From the NCBI GenBank assembly GCA_022796195.1, contig JAAWIE010000001.1:1-64000 (forward strand): a stretch of 64,000 bases of DNA, read 5' to 3'. Origin of the DNA: Lawsonibacter sp. Lineage in GTDB: Bacteria > Bacillota > Clostridia > Oscillospirales > Oscillospiraceae. The notes below the pieces were generated by a model. That model was not told where the DNA came from, searched no databases, and saw nothing but the letters and a program-made list of their open reading frames with translations. Every line of letters begins with the position of its first letter. The stretch's first letter is position 1. Shown piece by piece: positions 8,235 to 16,828 of this stretch. The translations under genes were made by a program, and so were the position numbers.

Positions 8235-10064
8235 TTATCCCTTTTTCTTAGAGGCTTCCCGCATCCGGGCACCGTGATCCAGCAGGCGCTTGCGGAGCCG
8301 GAGATTTTCCGGGGTACACTCCAGCAGTTCGTCGTCAGCCAGGAACTCCAGGCACTGTTCCAGCGAGAGGGTGCGGGGAGTAGTCAGGCGGAGGGCCTCG
8401 TCAGAACCGGAGGCCCGCATGTTGGTCAGCTGCTTCTTCTTGCACACATTGACCGAAATATCCTCCGCCTTGGGGCACTCACCCACGATCATCCCGCCGT
8501 AGACCGGAGTACCCGCGCCGATGAACAGAGACCCGCGCTCCTGTGCGTTGAACAGGCCGTAGGTGACCGCCTCGCCCGTCTCAAAGGCCACCAGGGAGCC
8601 GGTGGACCGGCGGCTGATCTCTCCCTTCATCGGGGCGTAACTGTCGAAAACAGAGGCCATGATCCCCTCACCTTTGGTATCGGTGAGGAACTCGCTGCGG
8701 TAGCCGAACAGGCCCCGGGCGGGAACCAGAAATTCGATCTTCATCCGGTCGCCCACCGGATTCATTTCCAGCAGGTCGCCTTTCCGCGAGCCGATTTTCT
8801 CCATCACTGCACCCACACAGTCGGCGGGTACATCCACCACCAACCGCTCAATAGGCTCGCACTTCACCCCGTCAATCTCCTGGTAGAGAACCCGGGGAGG
8901 GGAGACCTGAAGCTCGTAGCCCTCCCGGCGCATGGTCTCGATGAGGATGGACAAAGACATCTCGCCCCGGCCCGCCACATTGAAGGAGTCAGTAGCTCCC
9001 TCCATCTCGGAGACCTTGAGGGACACATCCTTCAACGTCTCTCGAAATAGGCGGTCCCGGAGCTGGCGGCTGGTGACAAACTTGCCCTCCCGTCCGGCGA
9101 AGGGGGAATCGTTGACGGAAAAAGTCATTTCGATGGTAGGAGCGGAAATCTGCACAAACTCGATGGGCTCCACCTTCTCAGGGGAACAGATGGTGTCGCC
9201 GATGGTCACATCACCAATGCCGCTCATGGCGATGATATTGCCCGCCTCCACCTCCTGGACCGGCACCTTGGCCAAACCGTCAAACTCATAGAGTGCGGTG
9301 GCTTTGGCCTTAACCGGGGCGGCGTCTGGATGATGGTAGTTGCAAACCGCGATCTCTTGGTTCTGCTTTACACTGCCCCGCTCAATGCGGCCAATGGCAA
9401 TGCGGCCTACAAACTCGTTGTAATCGATGGAGCTGACCAGCATCTGGAAGGGGGCGTCCAGGTCCACCTCAGGGGCGGGGATATAGTCCAAAATGGTGTC
9501 GAACAGGGGCTTTAAATCGCTGCCCGCCACGTCGGGCTGAACAGAGGCGGTACCCTGCCGGCCCGAACAGAAGAGCATAGGGGAGTCCAGCTGTTCGTCG
9601 GTGGCGTCCAGCTCCAGCAGCAGCTCCAGACATTCGTCGATGACCTCATACACCCGCTGGTCAGGACGGTCAATCTTGTTCACCACCACGATCACCCGAT
9701 GGCCCAGTTCCAACGCCTTAGAGAGCACGAACCGGGTCTGGGGCATGGGGCCCTCGGCGGCATCGACCAACAGGATAACTCCGTTGACCATCTTTAAAAT
9801 GCGCTCCACCTCGCCTCCGAAGTCGGCGTGGCCCGGTGTGTCCACAATGTTGATTTTTACACCGCCATATTGTACGGCGGTATTTTTCGCGGTGATCGTA
9901 ATACCCCGCTCCCGTTCCAGGTCACCCGAGTCCATTACCCGGTCTGCCACGGACTGGTTCTCCCGGTATACGCCCGACTGCTTCAGCATCTCGTCCACCA
10001 AGGTCGTTTTGCCGTGGTCGACGTGGGCAATTATGGCAATATTTCTTAACTTCTCGTTCTGCAT
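8235..10064 (-). CDS. typA: Ribosome-associated translational GTPase TypA/BipA
   Basis: 609 residues. G1 AHVDHGKTT, switch-I block RERGITI, G3 DTPGHADF and G4 NKID mark an EF-G-type GTPase. The remainder has the domain II, III and V layout and BipA C-terminus (RKRLLDH). It acts on the 30S subunit in ribosome assembly under stress or cold. The ATG at 10064 is preferred over an in-frame TTG at 10079 because GAGGTG lies eight bases before it. A promoter is visible at 10103-10131. Confidence 0.96.
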   Translation of the reverse strand: MQNEKLRNIAIIAHVDHGKTTLVDEMLKQSGVYRENQSVADRVMDSGDLERERGITITAKNTAVQYGGVKINIVDTPGHADFGGEVERILKMVNGVILLVDAAEGPMPQTRFVLSKALELGHRVIVVVNKIDRPDQRVYEVIDECLELLLELDATDEQLDSPMLFCSGRQGTASVQPDVAGSDLKPLFDTILDYIPAPEVDLDAPFQMLVSSIDYNEFVGRIAIGRIERGSVKQNQEIAVCNYHHPDAAPVKAKATALYEFDGLAKVPVQEVEAGNIIAMSGIGDVTIGDTICSPEKVEPIEFVQISAPTIEMTFSVNDSPFAGREGKFVTSRQLRDRLFRETLKDVSLKVSEMEGATDSFNVAGRGEMSLSILIETMRREGYELQVSPPRVLYQEIDGVKCEPIERLVVDVPADCVGAVMEKIGSRKGDLLEMNPVGDRMKIEFLVPARGLFGYRSEFLTDTKGEGIMASVFDSYAPMKGEISRRSTGSLVAFETGEAVTYGLFNAQERGSLFIGAGTPVYGGMIVGECPKAEDISVNVCKKKQLTNMRASGSDEALRLTTPRTLSLEQCLEFLADDELLECTPENLRLRKRLLDHGARMREASKKKG

Positions 10065-10102
10065 GGGAATGCACCTCAATATAATAGTAACGTTGACGGT
10101 AC

Positions 10103-10131
10103 ATTATACTGCGTTTGAAAGGGAATGACAA
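10103..10131 (-). promoter_or_regulatory. Promoter of typA
   Basis: On the minus strand, TTGTCA (10131-10126), 17 bases and TATAAT (10108-10103). The 10132-10300 stretch beyond it has no gene; it holds two GC-rich patches without clear structure. Confidence 0.7.
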
Positions 10132-10301
10132 TGGTTTTTTTGCCATTCTCTTTGGGCTTTTGGGGCTGTTTTGTGGCAAATTGCTCATGGTCCGGGCGAA
10201 CTTTGCGCTATCAGCCCCGGCGGCCGGCGGCTGAGCAGGGCGGTTTTCCCCACGCACACAGGAAAATTTTGCACAAATCCCTACATTTTTAGTATTTCCT
10301 C

Positions 10302-10330
10302 TTGACGCACTCGAACATTTGATGTATATT
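10302..10330 (+). promoter_or_regulatory. Promoter of the 98-aa membrane protein gene
   Basis: TTGACG, 17 bases, TATATT. The same pair with the same spacing precedes the M23 gene at 10861. Confidence 0.7.
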
Positions 10331-10437
10331 ATCTCTTGCTTGGAACATATGTTTTCTATCGGCAGTTTAAAAGTCCGTTTTTTGGGACAGACTTTGCGAT
10401 AAACTCATCTTACAAAATGAACAGGGAGGGTACCTAT

Positions 10438-10734
10438 ATGCGGACGAAATATGATAAATTATTCCATTTTCCCCAGCGTGCCAGCAATGTGGTGGACCTG
10501 GAAGCCTTCCGCCGCAAAACGGCGCTGGCCCAGCGGGACTGTCTGGCCCGGAAAGCAATGGTCCCCTCCTGGTCTGAAGAGGAAAAACCTGTCTTTCAGC
10601 CAGTCGTGTTGGTTTCCACTCCTGCACAGCGCCGCCGGGCCCGGCGGCAGCACCGGGCTTGGGCGCTGGACGTCTGTGCCAGTTTGTCAATTATTTTGAT
10701 GACGGTGGTCTTTGCCCTGCGAATACTATTATAA
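10438..10734 (+). CDS. Hypothetical small tail-anchored protein
   Basis: 98 residues, not recognised. A soluble, arginine-rich N-terminal part (NVVDLEAFRRKTALAQRD; later AQRRRARRQHRAW) is followed by one C-terminal membrane helix, LDVCASLSIILMTVVFALRIL. It may therefore be anchored with its N-terminus in the cytoplasm. The start was chosen from GGGAGGG eight bases upstream; an in-frame ATG 24 bases earlier overlaps that site. It is monocistronic between its own promoter and terminator. It shares promoter architecture with the cell-wall M23 gene downstream. Confidence 0.75.
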   Translation: MRTKYDKLFHFPQRASNVVDLEAFRRKTALAQRDCLARKAMVPSWSEEEKPVFQPVVLVSTPAQRRRARRQHRAWALDVCASLSIILMTVVFALRILL

Positions 10735-10780
10735 CCACAATATCTTGTGTGATCTGTCACATCATGTACTATTCTGTCGA

Positions 10781-10817
10781 GGAACGCCGCAGTTTTCCCT
10801 GCGGCGTTCCATTTTTG
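10781..10817 (+). terminator. Terminator after the 98-aa gene
   Basis: A 12-bp perfect stem (GGAACGCCGCAG) with a 6-base loop followed by ATTTTTG. Confidence 0.88.
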
Positions 10818-10860
10818 TGTATTTTTTTGTAAATTTTTTGTTTCTGAGCAAAAAAGGGGC

Positions 10861-10889
10861 TTGACGCAGAGCCGGAAAATGTGTATATT
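10861..10889 (+). promoter_or_regulatory. Promoter of the M23 peptidase gene
   Basis: TTGACG (10861-10866), a 17-base spacer and TATATT (10884-10889). Confidence 0.7.
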
Positions 10890-10955
10890 GTTGTTACCAT
10901 TTTGTAACTCTTATTTCACAATTGTCATCTTTTCCCCGAATCAGAGGTGATTTCC

Positions 10956-12518
10956 ATGAAACAGACCCAAGATCCGGGCTGGACTGCCCGCCTCCCTGTG
11001 ATCGGGGAGGAACAGCTCAAGGCCGCCCGGAAAGCCCAGCTCCAGCCTCCCCCCGAACCGGAGGCCCCTCCCGCCAAAAGCTGGAAACAGGAATTGAAAC
11101 TTTATTTAAAAGCCGCAGGGGAGTGGAACCGCATCCATCTGCGCCGCTTGACCCACCTTCTTCACGGGGCCTCCGCCGGTACGCTGGCAGTGGGACCCGT
11201 CTCCTTTCTGCTGGTAGCGGCCGCTCTGGGCACCGCGCTCACCCTGACCACCCTGTATTCCACCAGCTACGCCGTTATCGTGGACGGGCAGGAGGTAGGT
11301 GTAGTGGCTGACCAGAGTGTAGTGGATCACGCCATCCAGACGGTGGAAAACCGGGGAAGCCAGCTGCTGGGCTATCAATATCAGGTAGAGGGGGAAATCA
11401 ACTACAATTTTACCCTCACTTTGAAAAGTGATCTTAGCCGGGAACAGGATATCCGGGACTACTTTTACAGTCAGCTCAATGAGGTCAGCGACCAGCTCCG
11501 GGCCTTCCAAGTCACGGTTAACGGCCGGGTGATGGGCGTGGTGAAGAATGAAGCTGAGCTTAACACCATGCTGGACAACATCAAAGCCGAGTATGTCACC
11601 GACAGCACCATCGACTCTGACTTTGTGGAGGAACTTTCCATTGTCCCGGTATATGCTGTGGATGATTTGATGACAGTTAACGATATGGAAGAGGCCCTTA
11701 AAGCCAACACCACCGGCGAGACCACCTACACCGTGGTCAAAGGGGACACCTACAACGGCATCGCCTACCGCAACGATATGTCCCTCAGTGATCTGATGGA
11801 GCTAAATCCCCAAGCTGACATCGACCGCCTTATGGTGGGAGACGTGCTCAACGTTAAGGAGATCATTCCCACCCTGTCTGTCCAGACTACGGAACACGTT
11901 ACCTACACCCAGCCCATCCAGTGCCCGGTGGAGGAGGTGGAGGACAGTTCCATGTATAAGGGGGATACCAAAATCCTCACCCAAGGGGAGGAGGGAGAAG
12001 CCCAGATAGAGGCCGACGTCACCTATGTAAACGGCCGGGAACGGGAACGGGATGTGACCAGCACCACTACCCTTCGAGAGCCCACCACCACGGTGAAAGC
12101 TGTGGGTACCAAGGAGAAACCCAAAACTGCCTCCAAAGGCTATTTCATCTGGCCCACCAGCAGCCGGCGCATTAATTCTCACTTCGGCGGACGGAACCTC
12201 TGGGGCCGCTATGACTACCACTCCGGCCTGGATATTCACGCCTCTTACGGCGAGGGCATCAAAGCCGCCGACGGCGGTACCGTCACCTTTGCGGGCTGGC
12301 AGGGCAGCTATGGCAATCTGGTGATTATTACCCATGACAACGGCATCAAAACTTATTATGCCCACAACTCCAGCCTTGTGGTTTCGGTGGGAGAAAAGGT
12401 CTATCAGGGGCAAGTGGTTGCCCGGGCCGGTTCTACCGGAAATTCTTCCGGCGTCCACTGTCACTTTGAGGTCCGGGTCAACGGCTCTGCTGTCAACCCG
12501 TTAAGTTACCTGAGATAA
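10956..12518 (+). CDS. M23-family peptidoglycan endopeptidase with LysM and G5 domains
   Basis: 520 residues. A cytoplasmic proline-rich N-terminus leads to one membrane helix near residues 80-100, so the rest is outside the cell. Then come a LysM domain (~260-300, TYTVVKGDTYNGIAYRN), a G5 domain (~305-385) and a C-terminal M23 lysostaphin-type domain. The zinc motifs H-S-G-L-D (~421) and H-C-H-F-E (~502) are intact, so it is probably active on peptide cross-bridges. The layout matches clostridial cell-wall hydrolases of the SpoIIQ/DipM-like superfamily. The ATG at 10956 follows AGAGGTG. Confidence 0.92.
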   Translation: MKQTQDPGWTARLPVIGEEQLKAARKAQLQPPPEPEAPPAKSWKQELKLYLKAAGEWNRIHLRRLTHLLHGASAGTLAVGPVSFLLVAAALGTALTLTTLYSTSYAVIVDGQEVGVVADQSVVDHAIQTVENRGSQLLGYQYQVEGEINYNFTLTLKSDLSREQDIRDYFYSQLNEVSDQLRAFQVTVNGRVMGVVKNEAELNTMLDNIKAEYVTDSTIDSDFVEELSIVPVYAVDDLMTVNDMEEALKANTTGETTYTVVKGDTYNGIAYRNDMSLSDLMELNPQADIDRLMVGDVLNVKEIIPTLSVQTTEHVTYTQPIQCPVEEVEDSSMYKGDTKILTQGEEGEAQIEADVTYVNGRERERDVTSTTTLREPTTTVKAVGTKEKPKTASKGYFIWPTSSRRINSHFGGRNLWGRYDYHSGLDIHASYGEGIKAADGGTVTFAGWQGSYGNLVIITHDNGIKTYYAHNSSLVVSVGEKVYQGQVVARAGSTGNSSGVHCHFEVRVNGSAVNPLSYLR

Positions 12519-12522
12519 TAGG

Positions 12523-12560
12523 AAACCACTCCCGGCGGTTATCCCGCCGGGAGTGGTTTG
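12523..12560. terminator. Bidirectional terminator between M23 and LTA-synthase-like genes
   Basis: A stem of about 16 bp (AAACCACTCCCGGCGG) with a short loop between converging genes. Confidence 0.85.
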
Positions 12561-12562
12561 CT

Positions 12563-14419
12563 TCATCTTCCTCTCTGCTCTCGATAATACTGAGTACACA
12601 GATAGTCCTGGTAAAATTCCGCCTGTTCCCCTTCCAAACGGTTCACCAGTCCGCTCTCCGTCCAAAACAGGTCTCGGACATGGACCAGCGGAGTGACTGC
12701 CCGCATCTCTCGGGCCAGCTTCATAAAACCGGGACCCTCCCAGCCGCACTGGTCAAACAGTTCCTGCATCAGGAAACAGGGGGAAAACGCCCCGCCGTCC
12801 CCCAAAAATTCCCGGTCTAAGGCTGTCTTGGCTGCGGAATTGGCCCAGATCAGATAGGGGGTGGCATAGTAGCTGGAAAATCCTTCTAAAGTAGACAGAT
12901 CAAACTCCTCCCCCAACTCTGTATAGACGGAATTGCCATTGCCCGCCCAAGGCTTATGGTCTCCGAAGAGGACCAACACCACCGGTTCGTCCAGGGCTTC
13001 CAGTCCTTCGGTCAGCTGTTCCACCGCTCCAATGGTCTTGGATACTCCGTTCAGATAGTTATTCAGAATGTTGCAGCTTGTCTCGGTCAGCCCTGAGCCG
13101 GCAGGGGTAAGATAGGCCGTTCCCTGGGTCGGATCTTCTCCGTAGGGGCCGTGGTTTTGGTAGGTCACGGAGAAGGAAAAGCAGGGGCCCGTATTCTGTT
13201 TCAACTGGCTCAGCAGCTCTTCCATCAATAGAGAATCAGAGTTCCAGAGGGCTGCGGTGGGCTCCACCAACTGGCCGTAATAGTTCTCGGTAAACCAGTA
13301 GTCCTCAAAACCCAGATATTGGTTCACATTCTGCCGGTTATAGAACCAGCCGTAGCCTGGATGGCTTCCAAAGGTCTGATAGCCCTGGTCGCGAAAATAC
13401 CAGACGTAAGAATCGGTGGGGGAGCGGAAGTCCTGGTGGGTGGAATAGCCGGTAAGAAAGGCCCACTCGGTATCCACTGTCCCGCCGGCAAAGATGTTGG
13501 TCAGAAGATTTCCTGAGACCGACCGTCTCTCCAAATCATGCCATGGGGCGTAGACCTGAGCCACTCCCTCTTGCCCCTCCAGAGCCGCAAAGTCGGTAAG
13601 GTCGCAGAACGCCTCCAGCATAATGCCCATGACAGACACCCGTTTCCCCTCTGGAATCGGGCTGTCTGGATACTCCGCCAGCCGGACCGCCGCCGCTTTC
13701 TGGTTGTAGCCTGGAGGCGGGGTTGGAAACAAATCCCGGAAGGAGTACAGAAAGGGGTAAGGCCCGCCTTTGGATACAAAGACCTCCACATCGGACCACT
13801 GGTTTATATGCTGTATATTTGTGGTTTTCTGGTATATCTCCGGGTTAAGGTACAAACTGACAAAAGCCACCGCCATCAGCACCATACAGCTCAGCCCTCC
13901 AAAGGTCCGTTCCTGCCAGCCCCGCAGACCTCGGGGGAGGAGGAAGAGGGTGAACAACAGTCCGGCAATGAGGCACCCCAGGGCAAACCATACCAGCCAG
14001 GTTATATCCAGCGTATATCCCCCTACAATCCCTTTCGCCTCAGCGGCTAGGCGCAGGTCGGCAGCTAGAAAGGGGTCGGACCGCAGGCGAATCTTGAAGT
14101 AGTTCACCAGTGCCACCCCGATTGTAAGCGTAAAACTGCTCAAAAAGCCCGCCCAAGCCCGGCAGGTCAAAAAGTAGAACAGCCAGATCAGCAAGACCGG
14201 CGGCAAGAGATTAAGCAGCAGAATCCACGGATGTTCCAGATAGGAGCGGAACAATGCCGCACTGTCCAGCTTCACATATGCAGTTGCGGAAAAAACCAGG
14301 GACAGTACACCCACACAGCATCCCAGCCCCGTCAGAGCCAGGGCCATCCATAGGCGGCGGGCAGTTTTATATTCCTCCGCCTCCGGGGGCAGGCGAAGAA
14401 TACGGAACAGCTTTTTCAT
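12563..14419 (-). CDS. LTA synthase family protein (membrane sulfatase-fold phosphoglycerol transferase)
   Basis: 618 residues. Five N-terminal membrane helices (about residues 25-190) are followed by an extracellular sulfatase-fold domain. The nucleophile region GGTVDTEWAFLTG (~313) and the metal ligand block FGDHKPW (~486) match the LtaS/alkaline-phosphatase superfamily, in which a threonine carries the glycerol-phosphate intermediate. The likely role is transfer of glycerol phosphate from phosphatidylglycerol to a glycolipid or glycan at the envelope. The exact product (LTA primase, synthase or glycan decorator) cannot be told. It is monocistronic. Confidence 0.88.
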   Translation of the reverse strand: MKKLFRILRLPPEAEEYKTARRLWMALALTGLGCCVGVLSLVFSATAYVKLDSAALFRSYLEHPWILLLNLLPPVLLIWLFYFLTCRAWAGFLSSFTLTIGVALVNYFKIRLRSDPFLAADLRLAAEAKGIVGGYTLDITWLVWFALGCLIAGLLFTLFLLPRGLRGWQERTFGGLSCMVLMAVAFVSLYLNPEIYQKTTNIQHINQWSDVEVFVSKGGPYPFLYSFRDLFPTPPPGYNQKAAAVRLAEYPDSPIPEGKRVSVMGIMLEAFCDLTDFAALEGQEGVAQVYAPWHDLERRSVSGNLLTNIFAGGTVDTEWAFLTGYSTHQDFRSPTDSYVWYFRDQGYQTFGSHPGYGWFYNRQNVNQYLGFEDYWFTENYYGQLVEPTAALWNSDSLLMEELLSQLKQNTGPCFSFSVTYQNHGPYGEDPTQGTAYLTPAGSGLTETSCNILNNYLNGVSKTIGAVEQLTEGLEALDEPVVLVLFGDHKPWAGNGNSVYTELGEEFDLSTLEGFSSYYATPYLIWANSAAKTALDREFLGDGGAFSPCFLMQELFDQCGWEGPGFMKLAREMRAVTPLVHVRDLFWTESGLVNRLEGEQAEFYQDYLCTQYYREQRGR

Positions 14420-14475
14420 AAAATCGTCTCTTTTCCAGGTCTGTCATTTTCCGTCCCATCGGACAGGATTCCCCT

Positions 14476-14504
14476 ATTTTATCGAAAACAGCCGGAATTT
14501 GCAA
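14476..14504 (-). promoter_or_regulatory. Promoter of the LTA-synthase-like gene
   Basis: On the minus strand, TTGCAA (14504-14499), 17 bases and TAAAAT (14481-14476). Confidence 0.6.
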
Positions 14505-14524
14505 GGGACCGGGAAAATTTAATC

Positions 14525-14552
14525 AATCCCCGCCCATTCTTGGGCGGGGATC
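14525..14552 (-). terminator. Probable terminator after glyQS
   Basis: An ATCCCCGCCCA / TGGGCGGGGAT hairpin with a weak T tract, just downstream of the glyQS stop. Confidence 0.6.
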
Positions 14553-14561
14553 TCGTTTGCT

Positions 14562-15983
14562 TTAATACGCCAGTTTTTCTTCCAGCCAGGATTTGAGCTG
14601 GTCAATGGGCACGCGGACCTGGTCCATGGTGTCCCGGTTCCGGATGGTAACGGCGTGGTCCGCCTCTTCACTGTCCGAACCGACGGTCTGGAAATCCACT
14701 GTGATACAGTAGGGGGTGCCTATCTCGTCCTGACGGCGGTAACGCTTACCGATAGAACCGGCATCGTCATAGTCCACCATGAAGTACTTGGACAGCTCGG
14801 TCTGAATCTCCCGGGCCTTGTCTCCCAGCTTCTTGGACAGGGGGAGGACAGCACACTTAAAGGGGGCAAGAGCGGGGTGAAAGCGCAGAACGGTGCGGAC
14901 GTCGTTCTTTTCGGCGTCCACCACCTCTTCATCGTAGGCGTCGCACAGGAAGGCCAGCACCACCCGGTCGGCGCCCAAAGAGGGCTCGATGACATAGGGG
15001 ATATAGTGTTCGTTGGCCTCCTGATCAAAATAGGTCTGATCCTTGCCCGAGGTGTTCTGGTGGGCGGTGAGGTCGAAGCTGGTCCGGCTGGCTACCCCCC
15101 ACAGCTCACCCCAGCCAAAGGGGAAGACAAACTCAAAATCGGTGGTGGCATTGGAGTAGTGGCTCAGTTCCTCAGGGTCGTGGTCGCGCAGGCGCAGATT
15201 CTCGCTCTGCATCCCCAGCTGAAGCAGCCAGTCATGGCAGAACTTCTTCCAGTAGGCAAACCACTCCAGCTCAGTGCCCGGTTTGCAGAAAAATTCCAGC
15301 TCCATCTGCTCAAACTCCCGGGTACGGAAGGTAAAGTTGCCCGGGGTGATCTCGTTACGGAAGGACTTGCCTACCTGACACACGCCAAAGGGCAGTTTTC
15401 TGCGTGTGGTGCGCTGCACATTCTGGAAGTTGACAAAAATGCCCTGGGCGGTCTCGGGCCGGAGGTAGACGGTATTCTTGGCGTCTTCCGTGACGCCCTG
15501 GAAGGTTTTAAACATCAAATTGAACTGCCGGATGTCCGTCCAGTTGAACTTGCCGCAGGTGGGGCAGACAATCTGATGTTCGTCAACGAACTGCTTCATC
15601 TGGGCCTGAGTCATAGCGTCTACACTGTGTCCCAGCTCAAAGGAGTTGGCCTGGCACCAATCCTCAATCACCTTATCCGCCCGGAACCGCTCTTTACACT
15701 CCTTGCAGTCCATCAGCGGGTCGGAAAAGCCGCCCACATGTCCGCTGGCTACCCACACTTGGGGATTCATAAGAATGGCGGCGTCTAAACCCACGTTATA
15801 GGGGTTCTCCTGAACGAATTTTTTCCACCACGCCTTCTTCACGTTGTTCTTCAACTCTACGCCCAAAGGACCGTAGTCCCAAGTATTTGCCAGACCGCCA
15901 TAGATCTCGCTGCCGGCAAAAATGAAGCCCCGCCCCTTGCACAGAGCTACAATTTTTTCCATCGTCTTTTCGGTGTTTTTCAT
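14562..15983 (-). CDS. glyQS: Glycine--tRNA ligase (single-chain class II)
   Basis: 473 residues, the alpha2 type found in many Gram-positives rather than the alpha2beta2 type. Visible blocks are [28 protein letters not shown] at the start, the zinc-like cysteines [10 protein letters not shown] and CPTCGKF, and motif 2 [25 protein letters not shown]. The motif-3 region is [13 protein letters not shown]. It charges tRNA-Gly. It is transcribed from its own promoter through a T-box leader (16029-16260), so it is induced when tRNA-Gly is uncharged. Confidence 0.97.
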   Translation of the reverse strand: MKNTEKTMEKIVALCKGRGFIFAGSEIYGGLANTWDYGPLGVELKNNVKKAWWKKFVQENPYNVGLDAAILMNPQVWVASGHVGGFSDPLMDCKECKERFRADKVIEDWCQANSFELGHSVDAMTQAQMKQFVDEHQIVCPTCGKFNWTDIRQFNLMFKTFQGVTEDAKNTVYLRPETAQGIFVNFQNVQRTTRRKLPFGVCQVGKSFRNEITPGNFTFRTREFEQMELEFFCKPGTELEWFAYWKKFCHDWLLQLGMQSENLRLRDHDPEELSHYSNATTDFEFVFPFGWGELWGVASRTSFDLTAHQNTSGKDQTYFDQEANEHYIPYVIEPSLGADRVVLAFLCDAYDEEVVDAEKNDVRTVLRFHPALAPFKCAVLPLSKKLGDKAREIQTELSKYFMVDYDDAGSIGKRYRRQDEIGTPYCITVDFQTVGSDSEEADHAVTIRNRDTMDQVRVPIDQLKSWLEEKLAY

Positions 15984-16028
15984 TCAAATTCCTTCTTCCT
16001 TTTTCTGATTCAAGATGTTTTTGCATAG

Positions 16029-16260
16029 AAAAAAGCCCCAAGCCGCTCCGGCTCAGGGCGAACAAAAACTGTCCGTGGTTCCACCTGAATTCGCACCTGG
16101 CTGGTACGCACTCTGACCCGGATAACGGCGGGAACCGGCGGGGCATTTCCTCCCCGCGCTCCAGGGCGCCTTTCCAACACAGCTTTGGAGGATTTTCACC
16201 GGCCATCCTCTCTCTTCCGCCCGCTGTGTGGTACTCTTCCCTGTCTACGCGTTTCATTGG
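16029..16260 (-). promoter_or_regulatory. T-box riboswitch leader of glyQS
   Basis: On the minus strand the leader contains a stem I region with GAGAGAGG and the GGCCGGTGAAAATCC loop typical of T-boxes. The specifier region is GGAAAGGCGCCC, where GGC (16170-16168) reads as a glycine codon. The T-box sequence AGGTGGAACCACGGAC follows, then a terminator stem (GCCCTGAGCCG with its partner) ending in six T at 16029-16034. Uncharged tRNA-Gly should pair with the specifier and the T-box bulge to favour antitermination. Confidence 0.92.
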
Positions 16261-16263
16261 CCT

Positions 16264-16292
16264 ATTGTAAGCCACTTTCCGGCCGCTGTCAA
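16264..16292 (-). promoter_or_regulatory. Promoter of the glyQS T-box leader
   Basis: On the minus strand, a consensus TTGACA (16292-16287), 17 bases and TACAAT (16269-16264). The -35 box overlaps the TGA stop of the upstream RHH gene. Confidence 0.85.
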
Positions 16293-16465
16293 GGGGAATT
16301 TATCAGATTTTCGTCCTTTTTCCTCTCCAGCTCTGCCAGATGCTTCCGCAAAACCAAATTGATATAGCTGGAAAGGGAGCGGTCCTCCAACTCAGCTAAC
16401 TGCTTCACACGGTTCAAAATGGGATCATCAATGGTAATACTTACTGATGTTTTAATCGGTTTCAT
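16289..16465 (-). CDS. Small ribbon-helix-helix protein (58 aa)
   Basis: 58 residues that fit an RHH fold well: MKPIKTSVSITIDDPILNR (strand), then VKQLAELEDRSLSSYINLVLRKHLAELERKK (helices with the turn at DRSLSSY). AGAGGTG lies five bases before the ATG. Its stop codon TGA sits inside the -35 element of the glyQS promoter, so the two genes are packed tightly. It is divergent from the hypothetical gene at 16570. There is no toxin partner next to it. DNA binding is inferred from fold only. Confidence 0.75.
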   Translation of the reverse strand: MKPIKTSVSITIDDPILNRVKQLAELEDRSLSSYINLVLRKHLAELERKKDENLINSP

Positions 16466-16509
16466 AGAATCACCTCTTTTAGGATGATACTATTATTTCT
16501 CATTTGGCA

Positions 16510-16538
16510 TTGACAATTATTGTTTTATCGTGTAAATT
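16510..16538 (+). promoter_or_regulatory. Promoter of the 68-aa gene
   Basis: A consensus TTGACA (16510-16515), 17 bases and TAAATT (16533-16538). Confidence 0.7.
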
Positions 16539-16569
16539 AGTGTTACTAAATGGTAAGGAGACGGATTTT

Positions 16570-16776
16570 ATGTACAGCAACGAATTTGAAGCCGGGTTTT
16601 CCAGCTTTCTGGAACGCCATGAGTACGATGAGGCACAGCAATCCCTCTTTTCAATCGTGCGCAGCGCATACACCGCCGGCTGGCTGGCCGCAGGCGGCAC
16701 TCCGCTGCAAGAACAGCGGCTCTTTCAGCTTATTATTACCCCGCCAAAACCGGAACATGAGCCGCCCGCAGAATAG
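16570..16776 (+). CDS. Hypothetical small protein (68 aa)
   Basis: Not recognised. The sequence runs MYSNEFEAGFSSFLERHEYD, then EAQQSLFSIVRSAYTAGWLA and a proline-rich tail. It is probably helical and soluble. AAGGAG lies nine bases before the ATG, and a promoter and a terminator bracket the gene. It is divergent from the RHH gene at 16289-16465. Confidence 0.65.
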   Translation: MYSNEFEAGFSSFLERHEYDEAQQSLFSIVRSAYTAGWLAAGGTPLQEQRLFQLIITPPKPEHEPPAE

Positions 16777-16788
16777 CCAACAGTCTGA

Positions 16789-16828
16789 AAAAAATCCCCA
16801 AAGAACAAAATGTTCTTTGAGGATTTTT
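16789..16828. terminator. Bidirectional terminator
   Basis: A 17-bp stem (AAAATCCCCAAAGAACA, one mismatch) with a 3-base loop and T-rich ends on both sides, between converging genes. Confidence 0.88.

Noticed and set aside
14655-15788. 377-codon plus-strand frame inside glyQS
   Set aside because: Antisense shadow of glyQS, with no RBS or recognisable protein.
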